In this document: one piece after another, positions 1 through 5,681 of the stretch
How the letters are laid out: each line of letters starts with the position of its first letter
How positions within the stretch are numbered: the first letter of the stretch is position 1
Source: Bacteroidota bacterium
Lineage (GTDB): Bacteria > Bacteroidota > Bacteroidia > Flavobacteriales > Flavobacteriaceae
Direction of reading: 5' to 3'
Assembly: GCA_021793535.1 (NCBI GenBank)
Contig: JAJYSO010000137.1
Coordinates: 1 to 5,681 of the forward strand
Length of the DNA: 5,681 bases
Program-made: the position numbers and the translations under genes
The notes under the pieces: generated by a model
Seen by the model: the letters and a program-made list of their open reading frames with translations, nothing else
Database searches by the model: none
Told to the model about the DNA's origin: nothing

Positions 1-4
1 ATCA

Positions 5-55
5 TAACAAGGAGATAAGAAGCACGGGGTTCTTGTTACACAAATCTTCTTTTTT
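5..55 (+). terminator. Possible terminator of an upstream + strand gene
   Basis: The arms TAACAAGGA (5-13) and TTCTTGTTA (30-38) pair over 9 positions, one of them G-T, around a 16-base loop. A T-rich run with six consecutive T (50-55) follows after a gap. A competing smaller hairpin, AAGAA (17-21) with TTCTT (30-34), uses the same right arm. The layout resembles an intrinsic terminator of a gene ending at or before the window edge, but the T run is 11 bases from the stem, which is far for a classical terminator. Stops occur early in all three + frames, so no upstream coding sequence can be confirmed. Confidence 0.3.
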
Positions 56-73
56 CCTATAAAAATCTAGGAA
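54..73. repeat. Short perfect inverted repeat upstream of menB
   Basis: TTCCTA (54-59) and TAGGAA (68-73) are perfect 6-base inverted arms around an 8-base A-rich loop. It starts inside the T run that follows the 5-38 hairpin, so it may be part of the same terminator region. A six-base dyad in AT-rich DNA can also arise by chance. Confidence 0.3.
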
Positions 74-129
74 TACCCATTAAAAACTAAGCCTTTTATA
101 ACACTCCCAAGCTGTTAGATAAAATAGGG

Positions 130-156
130 GCTTGTAAACAACTTGTTTTATCAAGC
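130..156. promoter_or_regulatory. Imperfect 27-base dyad upstream of menB, operator-like
   Basis: Outer arms GCTTG (130-134) and CAAGC (152-156) flank an inner palindrome, AAACAA (136-141) and TTGTTT (143-148), centred on C142. The mismatch is confined to one base on the left and three on the right. Such nested symmetry would fit a protein-binding site or a small hairpin in a leader. It lies about 90 bases before the chosen menB start and overlaps no gene I accept. No regulator is suggested by the sequence. Confidence 0.3.
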
Positions 157-215
157 AGGAATAAGAGGGTGAAAATTCATTTTAAATTAACTCGGCCATT
201 ACCATATAAAACGCT

Positions 216-223
216 TATTTTTG
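216..223 (+). promoter_or_regulatory. Candidate Bacteroidota -7 element for menB
   Basis: TATTTTTG fits the TAnnTTTG consensus of the main Bacteroidota sigma factor. Transcription would begin a few bases downstream, leaving a leader of roughly 10-16 bases before the ATG at 244. No TTG is present at the expected -33 spacing, so this is a half-match in AT-rich DNA. If real, it excludes the upstream GTG (169) as the start. Confidence 0.25.
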
Positions 224-243
224 TCAAAAGAAAAGCCGCAGAC

Positions 244-1086
244 ATGAGTACCATTGACTGGCAGACTGCCAAAGAATATGAAGACATTACTTATAAAAAA
301 TGCAATCATGTAGCCCGAATTGCTTTTAACCGTCCGGAGGTAAGGAATGCCTTTCGACCCCAAACAACATCCGAACTCATCGATGCTTTTCACGACGCAC
401 AAGAGGACACCTCTATAGGGGTGGTTCTTTTATCAGGAGAAGGACCCAGTCCAAAGGACGGCGGTTGGGCATTTTGCAGCGGAGGAGATCAAAAAGCCAG
501 AGGACACAAGGGCTATGTTGGACAAGATGGAATGCACCGTTTGAACATCTTGGATGTACAACGCCAAATTCGATTTATGCCCAAGGTCGTCATCGCTGTT
601 GTCCCCGGCTGGGCTGTGGGAGGTGGACACAGCCTCCATGTGGTTTGTGACCTGAGCATTGCCAGTAAAGAACATGCCATTTTCAAACAAACCGATGCTG
701 ACGTTACCAGTTTTGATGCGGGGTATGGCTCTGCTTATCTGGCTAAAATGATCGGTCAAAAAAGGGCTCGAGAAATCTTTTTTCTAGGGCATAATTATTC
801 TGCTCAAGAAGCCTTCGAAATGGGAATGGTCAACAAAGTAGTGCCACATTCCCAATTGGAGCAAACCGCTTACAACTGGGCTCAAGAAATCATCAATACC
901 AAATCCCCCACATCAATTAAAATGTTGAAATACGCGATGAACCTTACCGATGACGGAATGGTGGGACAACAAATCTTTGCAGGAGAAACCACTCGTTTAG
1001 CCTACATGACCGACGAGGCTAAAGAAGGTCGAGACGCTTTCTTAGAAAAACGAAAACCTAATTTTGAAAAAAAATGGCTTCCTTAA
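244..1086 (+). CDS. menB: 1,4-dihydroxy-2-naphthoyl-CoA synthase (MenB)
   Basis: MenB closes the second ring of the naphthoquinone by intramolecular Claisen condensation of o-succinylbenzoyl-CoA, in cytoplasmic menaquinone synthesis. The 280-residue protein is a crotonase-fold enzyme of normal family length. Visible motifs are the oxyanion-hole segment FCSGGDQ (77-83), WAVGGGHSL (123-131), SFDAGYG (156-162) with the catalytic Asp158 (E. coli Asp163), Tyr91, and Tyr254 in AYMTDEA (E. coli Tyr258). QTDAD (149-153) places Asp151 where E. coli has the Gly that makes room for bicarbonate. This marks the bicarbonate-independent type, which supplies its own carboxylate. An in-frame GTG at 169 would add 25 basic residues. 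I chose ATG 244 because MSxIDWxTAKEYEDI is the usual Bacteroidota N-terminus. There is no strong Shine-Dalgarno sequence. The stop overlaps the next gene, so the two are probably cotranscribed. Identity is near certain. Confidence 0.97.
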   Translation: MSTIDWQTAKEYEDITYKKCNHVARIAFNRPEVRNAFRPQTTSELIDAFHDAQEDTSIGVVLLSGEGPSPKDGGWAFCSGGDQKARGHKGYVGQDGMHRLNILDVQRQIRFMPKVVIAVVPGWAVGGGHSLHVVCDLSIASKEHAIFKQTDADVTSFDAGYGSAYLAKMIGQKRAREIFFLGHNYSAQEAFEMGMVNKVVPHSQLEQTAYNWAQEIINTKSPTSIKMLKYAMNLTDDGMVGQQIFAGETTRLAYMTDEAKEGRDAFLEKRKPNFEKKWLP

Positions 1087-1568
1087 CCCCTACTTTTAAC
1101 GAAGAACAAAAATTTACTCAATGGTGGCTCTGGCCGCTGCTGATATTGATATTCCTATCCCCCTTCATCATCAATTACAACAGTATTGTGGAAAATGGCT
1201 TTTGGGGCACCTTCAGCAAAGGCATCTTTGCTCATATCTTTAGCATTGGCCTGATCATTACTTTTTTTCTAGTACTAAAATTAAAAACACAAGTGGACCA
1301 ACAGGGAGTTCACCTGCATTATTTCCCCTTCTTTAAAAAACGTTTTGACTGGAGAGATGTCAAAAAAGCAAAAGTGATTACCTATACCTTTTGGAACGTG
1401 GGCGGTTGGGGAATACGCTATTCCAGAAAACTCGGTATAGTATATAACGTAAAAGGATACCAAGGCCTGAGCATAGAGCTGCAGAGCGGTAAAAAATATG
1501 TCATCGGTACCCAGAGGCCGGCTGAAATCCAACAATTTATCCCTAAAGAACAATATTCCTTAAAATAG
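1074..1568 (+). CDS. Two-helix membrane protein with PH-like C-terminal domain, function unknown
   Basis: This 164-residue protein has two hydrophobic segments, about 17-34 (WWLWPLLILIFLSPFII) and 51-70 (IFAHIFSIGLIITFFLVLKL), so it probably sits in the inner membrane as a hairpin. The remaining ~90 residues are strand-rich. They include QQGVHLHYFPFFKKRFDW (76-93), a glycine/aromatic stretch WNVGGWGIR (107-115), and GLSIELQSGKKYVIGTQRPAEI (131-152). This order (rough strands, a basic FKKRFDW turn, SGKKYVIGTQRP near the end) resembles small bacterial membrane proteins with a PH-like domain; I infer that fold and cannot name a ligand. Met1 is the only methionine in the protein, so ATG 1074 is the only ATG start. 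Its first 13 bases overlap the end of menB in another frame, implying translational coupling. Location beside menB suggests shared expression but does not prove a role in quinone synthesis. Confidence 0.85.
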   Translation: MASLTPTFNEEQKFTQWWLWPLLILIFLSPFIINYNSIVENGFWGTFSKGIFAHIFSIGLIITFFLVLKLKTQVDQQGVHLHYFPFFKKRFDWRDVKKAKVITYTFWNVGGWGIRYSRKLGIVYNVKGYQGLSIELQSGKKYVIGTQRPAEIQQFIPKEQYSLK

Positions 1569-1577
1569 ATTCTAAAA

Positions 1578-2969
1578 ATGAACACTAAAAATATGCATGA
1601 ACTCGATATGGACTTGGTGCAGATGACCATGGACATGATGAAGTATGCAATTGAACGTGTTAGTGAAAAGGAACCCGCCATCGGGTATCCAAAAAATGAA
1701 GAAACGCTACGTCAAGAAATCGGAAATACCATAACAGAGCAAGGGATCGGAGGTGAAAACGCCTTTAAAATTTTCAGAGAGAAAATGCTCCCCACTACTG
1801 TCTCTGCCAACAATCCACGGCATCTGGCCTATATCCCGGCGGCCCCCACTCGAGCCTCTATTTTATTCGATCTGGTGGTCTCGGCTATCAGCGTGCACGG
1901 TGCCTTTTGGATCAATGCCTCTGGAGGTATTTACGCAGAGAATGAAGCCATGCGTTGGTTGGTTAAATTATCAGGACTCCCTCAACCCGCCTTTGGCACG
2001 TTTACCGGAGGAGGAACAACGGCCAACTTATCGGCACTGATTACAGCACGCGAAACCTGGCGAAACCAAAAGGACCCCGAACGCAATCAAAGAGGGTTGA
2101 TTTTGGCGGCTCACGGGGCTCATGCCTCCATCACCAATATGGCCATGGCCGTCGATGCGGACATTGCCTATATAGAGGACAATAGGGACGATAAATTAGA
2201 TGGAAGCTCCCTCCAAAAGAAGATAGACCATCTCTCCCCTGCCGATCGAAAACGCCTTTTTGCAGTTGTTGCCACAGCCGGAACCACCAATGCCGGCATC
2301 ATTGATGAACTGGAGAGCATTGCCGAAGTTTGTGCCCAAGAAAAAGTATGGCTGCATATCGACGCTGCCTACGGAGGTGGCGCTTTGGCTGTTCCCGAAA
2401 TTCGACCCTTATTTAAAGGCATTGAAAGAGCCGACAGCATCACCATAGATCCACACAAATGGTTATTTGCTCCTTACGACTGCGGGGCTATTCTCTACAA
2501 AAATCCGGCACAAGCTAAAAAAATACACGCGCAACATGGGGGATATCTCGATCTGGTATACAAAGACCAAACGGGTTTTAACCCTTCGGAATATCAAATT
2601 TCCTTATCTCGGCGTCTTCGCGGCTTGCCCTTCTGGTTTTCTTTAGCCATGCATGGAACCAAAAAATATGAAGAAGCCATTAGGCAGGGCCTGCACTTGG
2701 CTACCCTTGCCGCAGACCACATCCGAAATATGGAGCATGTAGAACTGGTTCGAGAGCCCAGCCTCTCCTGTGTCGTATATAGAAGGAAGGGATGGGACAA
2801 AGAGGATTACATCCGTTGGACCCTGAAGAATCAAAAAGAAGGATATGCCGTAGTTACCCCCACACAATGGACCAAAAACGGTAAAGCAGAAACCATTACC
2901 CGATTTTGTTTTATCAATCCAAGAACTAAAGAGGACGATATCATCGGCATTTTAAACTCCATGAAATAA
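1578..2969 (+). CDS. PLP-dependent group II amino acid decarboxylase (aromatic-L-amino-acid decarboxylase-like)
   Basis: The 463-residue protein is a fold-type I PLP enzyme of group II decarboxylase layout and near-usual length. Landmarks are FTGGGTTANLSAL (142-154, phosphate loop), HGAHASI (179-185) with His182 positioned to stack on PLP, ATAGTTNAG (232-240), HIDAAYGGG (260-268) with Asp262 for the pyridine nitrogen, and DPHKWLF (291-297) with Lys294 as the Schiff-base lysine. Counting without gaps from that lysine, Tyr323 falls where mammalian DOPA decarboxylase has Tyr332, the residue that protonates the product. This favours decarboxylation over aldehyde-forming oxidative deamination. SLSRRLRGLPFWF (342-354) matches the family's GRRFRxLKxWF segment. 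The substrate cannot be read from sequence: aromatic amino acids are the default, but related enzymes accept glutamate, diaminobutyrate or aspartate. It starts 9 bases after the membrane-protein gene and is probably in the same operon as menB. Confidence 0.92.
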   Translation: MNTKNMHELDMDLVQMTMDMMKYAIERVSEKEPAIGYPKNEETLRQEIGNTITEQGIGGENAFKIFREKMLPTTVSANNPRHLAYIPAAPTRASILFDLVVSAISVHGAFWINASGGIYAENEAMRWLVKLSGLPQPAFGTFTGGGTTANLSALITARETWRNQKDPERNQRGLILAAHGAHASITNMAMAVDADIAYIEDNRDDKLDGSSLQKKIDHLSPADRKRLFAVVATAGTTNAGIIDELESIAEVCAQEKVWLHIDAAYGGGALAVPEIRPLFKGIERADSITIDPHKWLFAPYDCGAILYKNPAQAKKIHAQHGGYLDLVYKDQTGFNPSEYQISLSRRLRGLPFWFSLAMHGTKKYEEAIRQGLHLATLAADHIRNMEHVELVREPSLSCVVYRRKGWDKEDYIRWTLKNQKEGYAVVTPTQWTKNGKAETITRFCFINPRTKEDDIIGILNSMK

Positions 2970-3018
2970 TCTACAAATCACTTATTATTTATTTCCATTT
3001 TAAACACTCCTTACCCCT

Positions 3019-4338
3019 ATGTCCAACACCGTACTCATTATCGATTTCGGATCCACACACACCCAACGAATTGCTCAAACCATTCGGAACCTAAACATTT
3101 ACAGTGAGATCTTCCCCTTTACCAAACTACCCGATGGCCCTGCGCAATACAAAGCCATTATTTTAACAGACCTTCCAAAGCCCCTTCATGCAAAACCATC
3201 GGCTTTATTAACCTATTTGAATACACATTCGCATCTGCCTCTTCTGGCCATAGGAGACAGCCATCAATACCTGGATTCAACCAGAGAAGGAACAAGGCTT
3301 ACTCATTCTCTAGAAGAATTTGAAGATTCTCAGCAAAGCGAGGCCATCTTAAAAGCATTCCTCTTAACAACTGCTCGGCTCAAACAAGACTGGACTCCAA
3401 AAAGCTTTATCAAGAGTACCGTCGAAGAACTCAAGCATACCCTTGGTTCAGAAAAAGTGGTCTTGGGCCTTAGCGGAGGGGTAGACTCTACGGTGACTTC
3501 CGTTTTAATCCACAAAGCCATCGGCCAAAACCTTTACTGCATTTTTGTCAACCACGGGCTCTTGCGAAAAAACGAATTTGAATCCGTTCTAGAGCAATAC
3601 AAGGACATGGGGTTAAATGTAAAAGGGGTCGACGCTTCCGCACGTTTCTTAAAAGCTTTAGAAGGAGTAACCGACCCAGAGCAAAAACGAAAAATAATTG
3701 GTAGGCTTTTCATCGAAGTTTTTGAAGAAGAAGCGCAAAATATACAAGGCGTCTCCTTTTTAGCTCAAGGCACCATCTACCCAGATATCATCGAATCGGT
3801 ATCGGTAGACGGAAAAGTAGCCGTAAAATCACATCACAATGTTGGCGGATTACCCGAACGTATGCACCTTCAAATTGTAGAACCTTTGAGAAGCCTGTTT
3901 AAAGACGATGTAAGAAAGGTAGGAAAAGAGTTGGGAATCAAACCTAAACTCATCGGGCGCCATCCCTTCCCTGGGCCAGGTTTAGGGATCCGAATTTTAG
4001 GGGATATCACCGCAGAAAAAGTGAAAACGGTTCAAGAGGCCGATGCTATTTTTATCAATCATTTAATTGAAGCCGACCTGTACGACAAGGTGTGGCAAGC
4101 CGCAGCCATTCTTCTTCCGATTAATTCAGTCGGAAAATCAGGAGACGAGCGTACCTATGAACGCGTGGTTGCCCTGCGTGCCATTACCTCCAAAAACGGA
4201 ATGACTGCCGATTGGGTGGACTTGCCCTATGCTTTTCTACAAAAGGTTTCCAATGCCATTATTAAAAACGTAGAAGGAGTCAATCGAGTCGTTTATGATA
4301 TCAGCGCTAAGCCACCGGCCACTATTGAGTGGGAATAA
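3019..4338 (+). CDS. guaA: GMP synthetase-like protein with degenerate, shortened glutaminase domain
   Basis: GuaA amidates XMP to GMP using ATP and ammonia from glutamine. Here the ATP-pyrophosphatase and dimerisation parts look complete: the DWTPKSFI linker (124-131), the P-loop LSGGVDST (151-158), FLAQGTIYPDIIES (247-260), KSHHNVGGLPE (270-280), RHPFPGPGLGIR (314-325), and the XMP-binding C-terminus KPPATIEWE (431-439). The class I glutamine amidotransferase part spans only residues 1 to about 115, against roughly 190-200 normally, giving 439 residues in total instead of about 510-525. Its opening VLIIDFGSTHTQRIAQ is recognisable. The nucleophile elbow, normally PLLAVCYGAQYL, reads PLLAIGDSHQYL (74-85), so Cys is Gly79. 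The stretch leading to FHPE is missing and the His aligns with Leu98. The reading frame is open throughout, so this is remodelling and not a recent frameshift. The usual SVGVMGD reads SVGKSGD (370-376). It should be ammonia-dependent, need a separate glutaminase, or be a repurposed paralogue. A 49-base gap separates it from the decarboxylase gene; no promoter match was found there. Confidence 0.9.
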   Translation: MSNTVLIIDFGSTHTQRIAQTIRNLNIYSEIFPFTKLPDGPAQYKAIILTDLPKPLHAKPSALLTYLNTHSHLPLLAIGDSHQYLDSTREGTRLTHSLEEFEDSQQSEAILKAFLLTTARLKQDWTPKSFIKSTVEELKHTLGSEKVVLGLSGGVDSTVTSVLIHKAIGQNLYCIFVNHGLLRKNEFESVLEQYKDMGLNVKGVDASARFLKALEGVTDPEQKRKIIGRLFIEVFEEEAQNIQGVSFLAQGTIYPDIIESVSVDGKVAVKSHHNVGGLPERMHLQIVEPLRSLFKDDVRKVGKELGIKPKLIGRHPFPGPGLGIRILGDITAEKVKTVQEADAIFINHLIEADLYDKVWQAAAILLPINSVGKSGDERTYERVVALRAITSKNGMTADWVDLPYAFLQKVSNAIIKNVEGVNRVVYDISAKPPATIEWE

Positions 4339-4354
4339 AGTCGATTATACAGAG

Positions 4355-4390
4355 GGAGGCTTCTTAAATGGTTTTGTTTAGAGGACCTTC
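4355..4390. terminator. Possible bidirectional terminator between convergent genes
   Basis: An imperfect hairpin fills the 69-base convergent gap. GGAGG (4355-4359) pairs with CCTTC (4386-4390), CTTC (4360-4363) with GAGG (4381-4384), and TAAA (4365-4368) with TTTA (4377-4380), around an 8-base loop. There is one bulged base on each side (T4364 and A4385) and two G-T pairs. On the + strand it is followed by ATCTTTT, a weak T run. Position between the guaA-like stop and the minus-strand gene's stop supports the call; the bulges and short T run weaken it. Confidence 0.4.
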
Positions 4391-4407
4391 ATCTTTTATG
4401 GAGAGCA

Positions 4408-4854
4408 TCATTTATATACGGGAATATCAGGTAGGAAATGGTAGCGTTTTGCGGAGTAATCCATCTGACAAAAATAATGGCGCATTCCGTTGGTCACCAT
4501 TAAATAGTCCGCGTCCAATATCAAATTATAACGAGCAATTTGATCAAAGGTATCTTGCGAGATTTGAATGTTCGGGGACTTACACTCTACAATCAATCGA
4601 ATGTCTCCTGCTGGAGTGTAAGCGACAATATCATAACGTTTGGGACGGCCATTTAACAGAATCTGTTTTTCTACACTTAGTAGAGAAACAGGGAAATTCT
4701 TATGCTGGATTAAAAAATGAAGGGCATGCTGGCGCACCCACTCCTCGGGGGTAAGCCGAATAAACTTTTTACGCACCACATCGAAGATGAGCACTTTATT
4801 TTCGCTATTTTTGAGGCGAAAGGAATACCCTGGGAAATTGAGTTTTTCAAACAT
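4408..4854 (-). CDS. Single-domain PD-(D/E)XK nuclease-like protein, HsdR N-terminal type
   Basis: This 148-residue protein matches the N-terminal nuclease domain of type I restriction HsdR subunits (the HSDR_N_2 type) but stands alone, without helicase or methylase. The restriction-nuclease residues are all visible: Glu62 (SVEKQ), Asp75 (KRYDIV), Glu90 and Lys92 (IVECKSP), and the downstream helix DTFDQIARYN (101-110) with Gln105. LTPEEWVRQH (34-43) precedes the core. This fits Mg-dependent DNA cleavage, or a former nuclease now used to bind DNA. An upstream in-frame ATG at 4875 would add seven residues (MTSYIWT). I chose 4854 because I recall relatives starting MxKLNxPxYxFRLK, and because a -7-like element lies just upstream of it. 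I recall such proteins beside holA in many Bacteroidota. No modification gene lies beside it, so a classical restriction role is unlikely. Its biological function is not established. Confidence 0.88.
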   Translation of the reverse strand: MFEKLNFPGYSFRLKNSENKVLIFDVVRKKFIRLTPEEWVRQHALHFLIQHKNFPVSLLSVEKQILLNGRPKRYDIVAYTPAGDIRLIVECKSPNIQISQDTFDQIARYNLILDADYLMVTNGMRHYFCQMDYSAKRYHFLPDIPVYK

Positions 4855-4858
4855 TGTC

Positions 4859-4866
4859 CAAATATA
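4859..4866 (-). promoter_or_regulatory. Candidate -7 element for the HsdR-N-like gene
   Basis: Read on the minus strand, TATATTTG fits TAnnTTTG exactly and ends four bases before the ATG at 4854. Transcription would start at about the ATG itself, giving a leaderless or nearly leaderless mRNA. No clear TTG is seen at the -33 distance. The element lies in the 46-base divergent gap shared with holA, for which I see no matching element on the + strand. Confidence 0.28.
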
Positions 4867-4900
4867 AGAAGTCAAAGATTAATTTAAGCCCTTTAAAAAG

Positions 4901-5681
4901 ATGGACGATTATAAAAAAATCATCGCCAGCATCAAAAATGGAGACCTCCGGCCCATCTACTTCTTACATGGAGAAGAGGCCTACTATATTGATCTGATTG
5001 CTGATTACATCGCTGATCATATTTTATCTGAAGATGAAAAAAGCTTTAATCAAAGCGTGCTCTATGGTAGAGATGTAGAAGTGGAAGAGGTCATTGCCAG
5101 TGCGAAACGCTATCCACTAATGGCAAAACACCAGGTTGTCATTTTAAAAGAAGCCCAGGATTTATCTCGCACCATACATTATTTTGAAGAGTATTTTAAG
5201 AACCCACTCTCCTCTACTATACTAGTCATCTGCTATAAATACAAGAAAGCTGATGGGCGAAAAGCCTATTTAAAACTGGCTAAAAAGAATGGAGTTGTTT
5301 TTGAAAGCAAACCCTTATATGAAAATCAAATTCCCTTATTTATCACCGAAGAACTTCGGCGTAGAGGATATACCATTAAACCCACGGCCTCTCGCCTTTT
5401 GGCTGAATTTTTGGGGACTCATCTAGGGAAGATCAACAATGAACTGGACAAACTGGAAGTGATCTTGCCCAAAGGCGCCGAAGTCACCCCAGAGGTCATC
5501 GAAAAAAACATAGGGATCAGCAAAGACTACAATAATTTTGAATTGCAAAATGCTTTGGGGGAAAATGACTTCAAAAAAGCCTTTCGCATTATCGATTACT
5601 TTGCGCAAAACCCAAAAGATAATAATATCTTGGCAACCTTGCCGATGCTCTACCGTTATTTTTCACAACTTTTAAAGTATA
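4901..5681 (+). CDS. holA: DNA polymerase III delta subunit (HolA), 3' end beyond the window
   Basis: Delta is the clamp-loader subunit that binds and opens the beta sliding clamp so the replicase can be loaded on DNA. Translation from ATG 4901 stays open for 260 codons to the window edge; full Bacteroidota proteins are about 330-340 residues, so roughly the last fifth is missing. The N-terminal domain has RPIYFLHGEEAYYID (17-31), where related AAA+ proteins carry a nucleotide-binding loop that delta has lost. LYGRDV (54-59), AKRYPLMAKHQVVILKEAQ (68-86), CYKYKKADGRKAY (111-123), LGKINNELDKLE (175-186), and NIGISKDYNNFELQNALG (203-220) at the link to the collar domain follow. These match my recollection of the Bacteroidota form. 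Neighbouring but divergent, the HsdR-N-like gene starts 46 bases away. The upstream sequence has no strong Shine-Dalgarno match, as usual in this phylum. Confidence 0.93.
   Translation, partial: MDDYKKIIASIKNGDLRPIYFLHGEEAYYIDLIADYIADHILSEDEKSFNQSVLYGRDVEVEEVIASAKRYPLMAKHQVVILKEAQDLSRTIHYFEEYFKNPLSSTILVICYKYKKADGRKAYLKLAKKNGVVFESKPLYENQIPLFITEELRRRGYTIKPTASRLLAEFLGTHLGKINNELDKLEVILPKGAEVTPEVIEKNIGISKDYNNFELQNALGENDFKKAFRIIDYFAQNPKDNNILATLPMLYRYFSQLLKY

Noticed and set aside
3..62. Possible C-terminus of an upstream gene in frame 3 of the + strand
   Set aside because: The 19 readable codons end in TAA at 60-62 but show no recognisable sequence, and they run through a hairpin and T run. There is too little to call a gene.
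169..243. GTG at 169 as the menB start, adding 25 residues
   Set aside because: The added segment is basic and unlike MenB N-termini. The usual Bacteroidota start MSxIDW lies at 244, and a -7-like promoter element sits between the two starts. An AGGA about 8 bases before the GTG is a weak argument for it.
3253..3363. The shortened glutaminase domain as a frameshifted pseudogene
   Set aside because: The frame is open from the GuaA-like start to the canonical C-terminus, and sequence on both sides of the missing segment still aligns. An in-frame deletion with divergence explains it better.
4368..4754. 128-residue + strand open frame between the guaA-like gene and holA
   Set aside because: It lies opposite the HsdR-N-like gene, whose minus-strand translation has a full conserved nuclease motif set. 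The + strand product resembles no family I recognise.
4408..4854. A type I restriction-modification locus
   Set aside because: Only the HsdR N-terminal-type domain is present. No helicase, specificity or methylase gene lies in the window, and the neighbours are housekeeping genes.
4855..4875. Upstream ATG at 4875 for the HsdR-N-like protein
   Set aside because: It adds only MTSYIWT, which I do not recall in relatives, and would place the -7-like element inside the coding region.
5423..5608. 61-residue minus-strand open frame near the window end
   Set aside because: It is antisense to holA, whose frame is continuous and carries family motifs across the same bases.

Overview
The window looks like chromosomal DNA from a member of the Bacteroidota, most likely a flavobacterium. 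The MenB, HsdR-N-like, GuaA C-terminal and HolA sequences all match what I remember of Flavobacteriia proteins. Start codons lack strong Shine-Dalgarno sequences, and G+C is moderate to low by eye (not computed). Assignments rest on recalled family motifs; no search was run. I see no transposase, integrase, CRISPR array, tRNA or rRNA.

Layout: 1-243 is non-coding, with three inverted repeats and one match to the Bacteroidota -7 promoter element. A tight + strand run follows: menB (244-1086, menaquinone biosynthesis), a two-helix membrane protein with a PH-like tail (1074-1568, overlapping menB by 13 bases), and a PLP-dependent group II decarboxylase (1578-2969, 9 bases further on). After a 49-base gap comes a guaA-like gene (3019-4338). 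A convergent junction at 4339-4407 carries a terminator-like hairpin. A single-domain PD-(D/E)XK protein related to HsdR N-termini lies on the minus strand (4408-4854). It is divergent, across 46 bases, from holA (4901 to beyond the window end), the DNA polymerase III delta subunit.

The gene neighbourhood mixes housekeeping functions: quinone synthesis, an amino-acid decarboxylase, GMP synthesis and the replication clamp loader. The least ordinary gene is the GuaA-like protein. Its synthetase half is intact, but its glutaminase half is about 75-80 residues short and has lost the nucleophilic cysteine and the catalytic histidine. It should therefore be unable to draw ammonia from glutamine by itself. 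Second in interest is the stand-alone nuclease-like protein paired head-to-head with holA. I found no clear evidence of a multi-gene defence or mobile system here.
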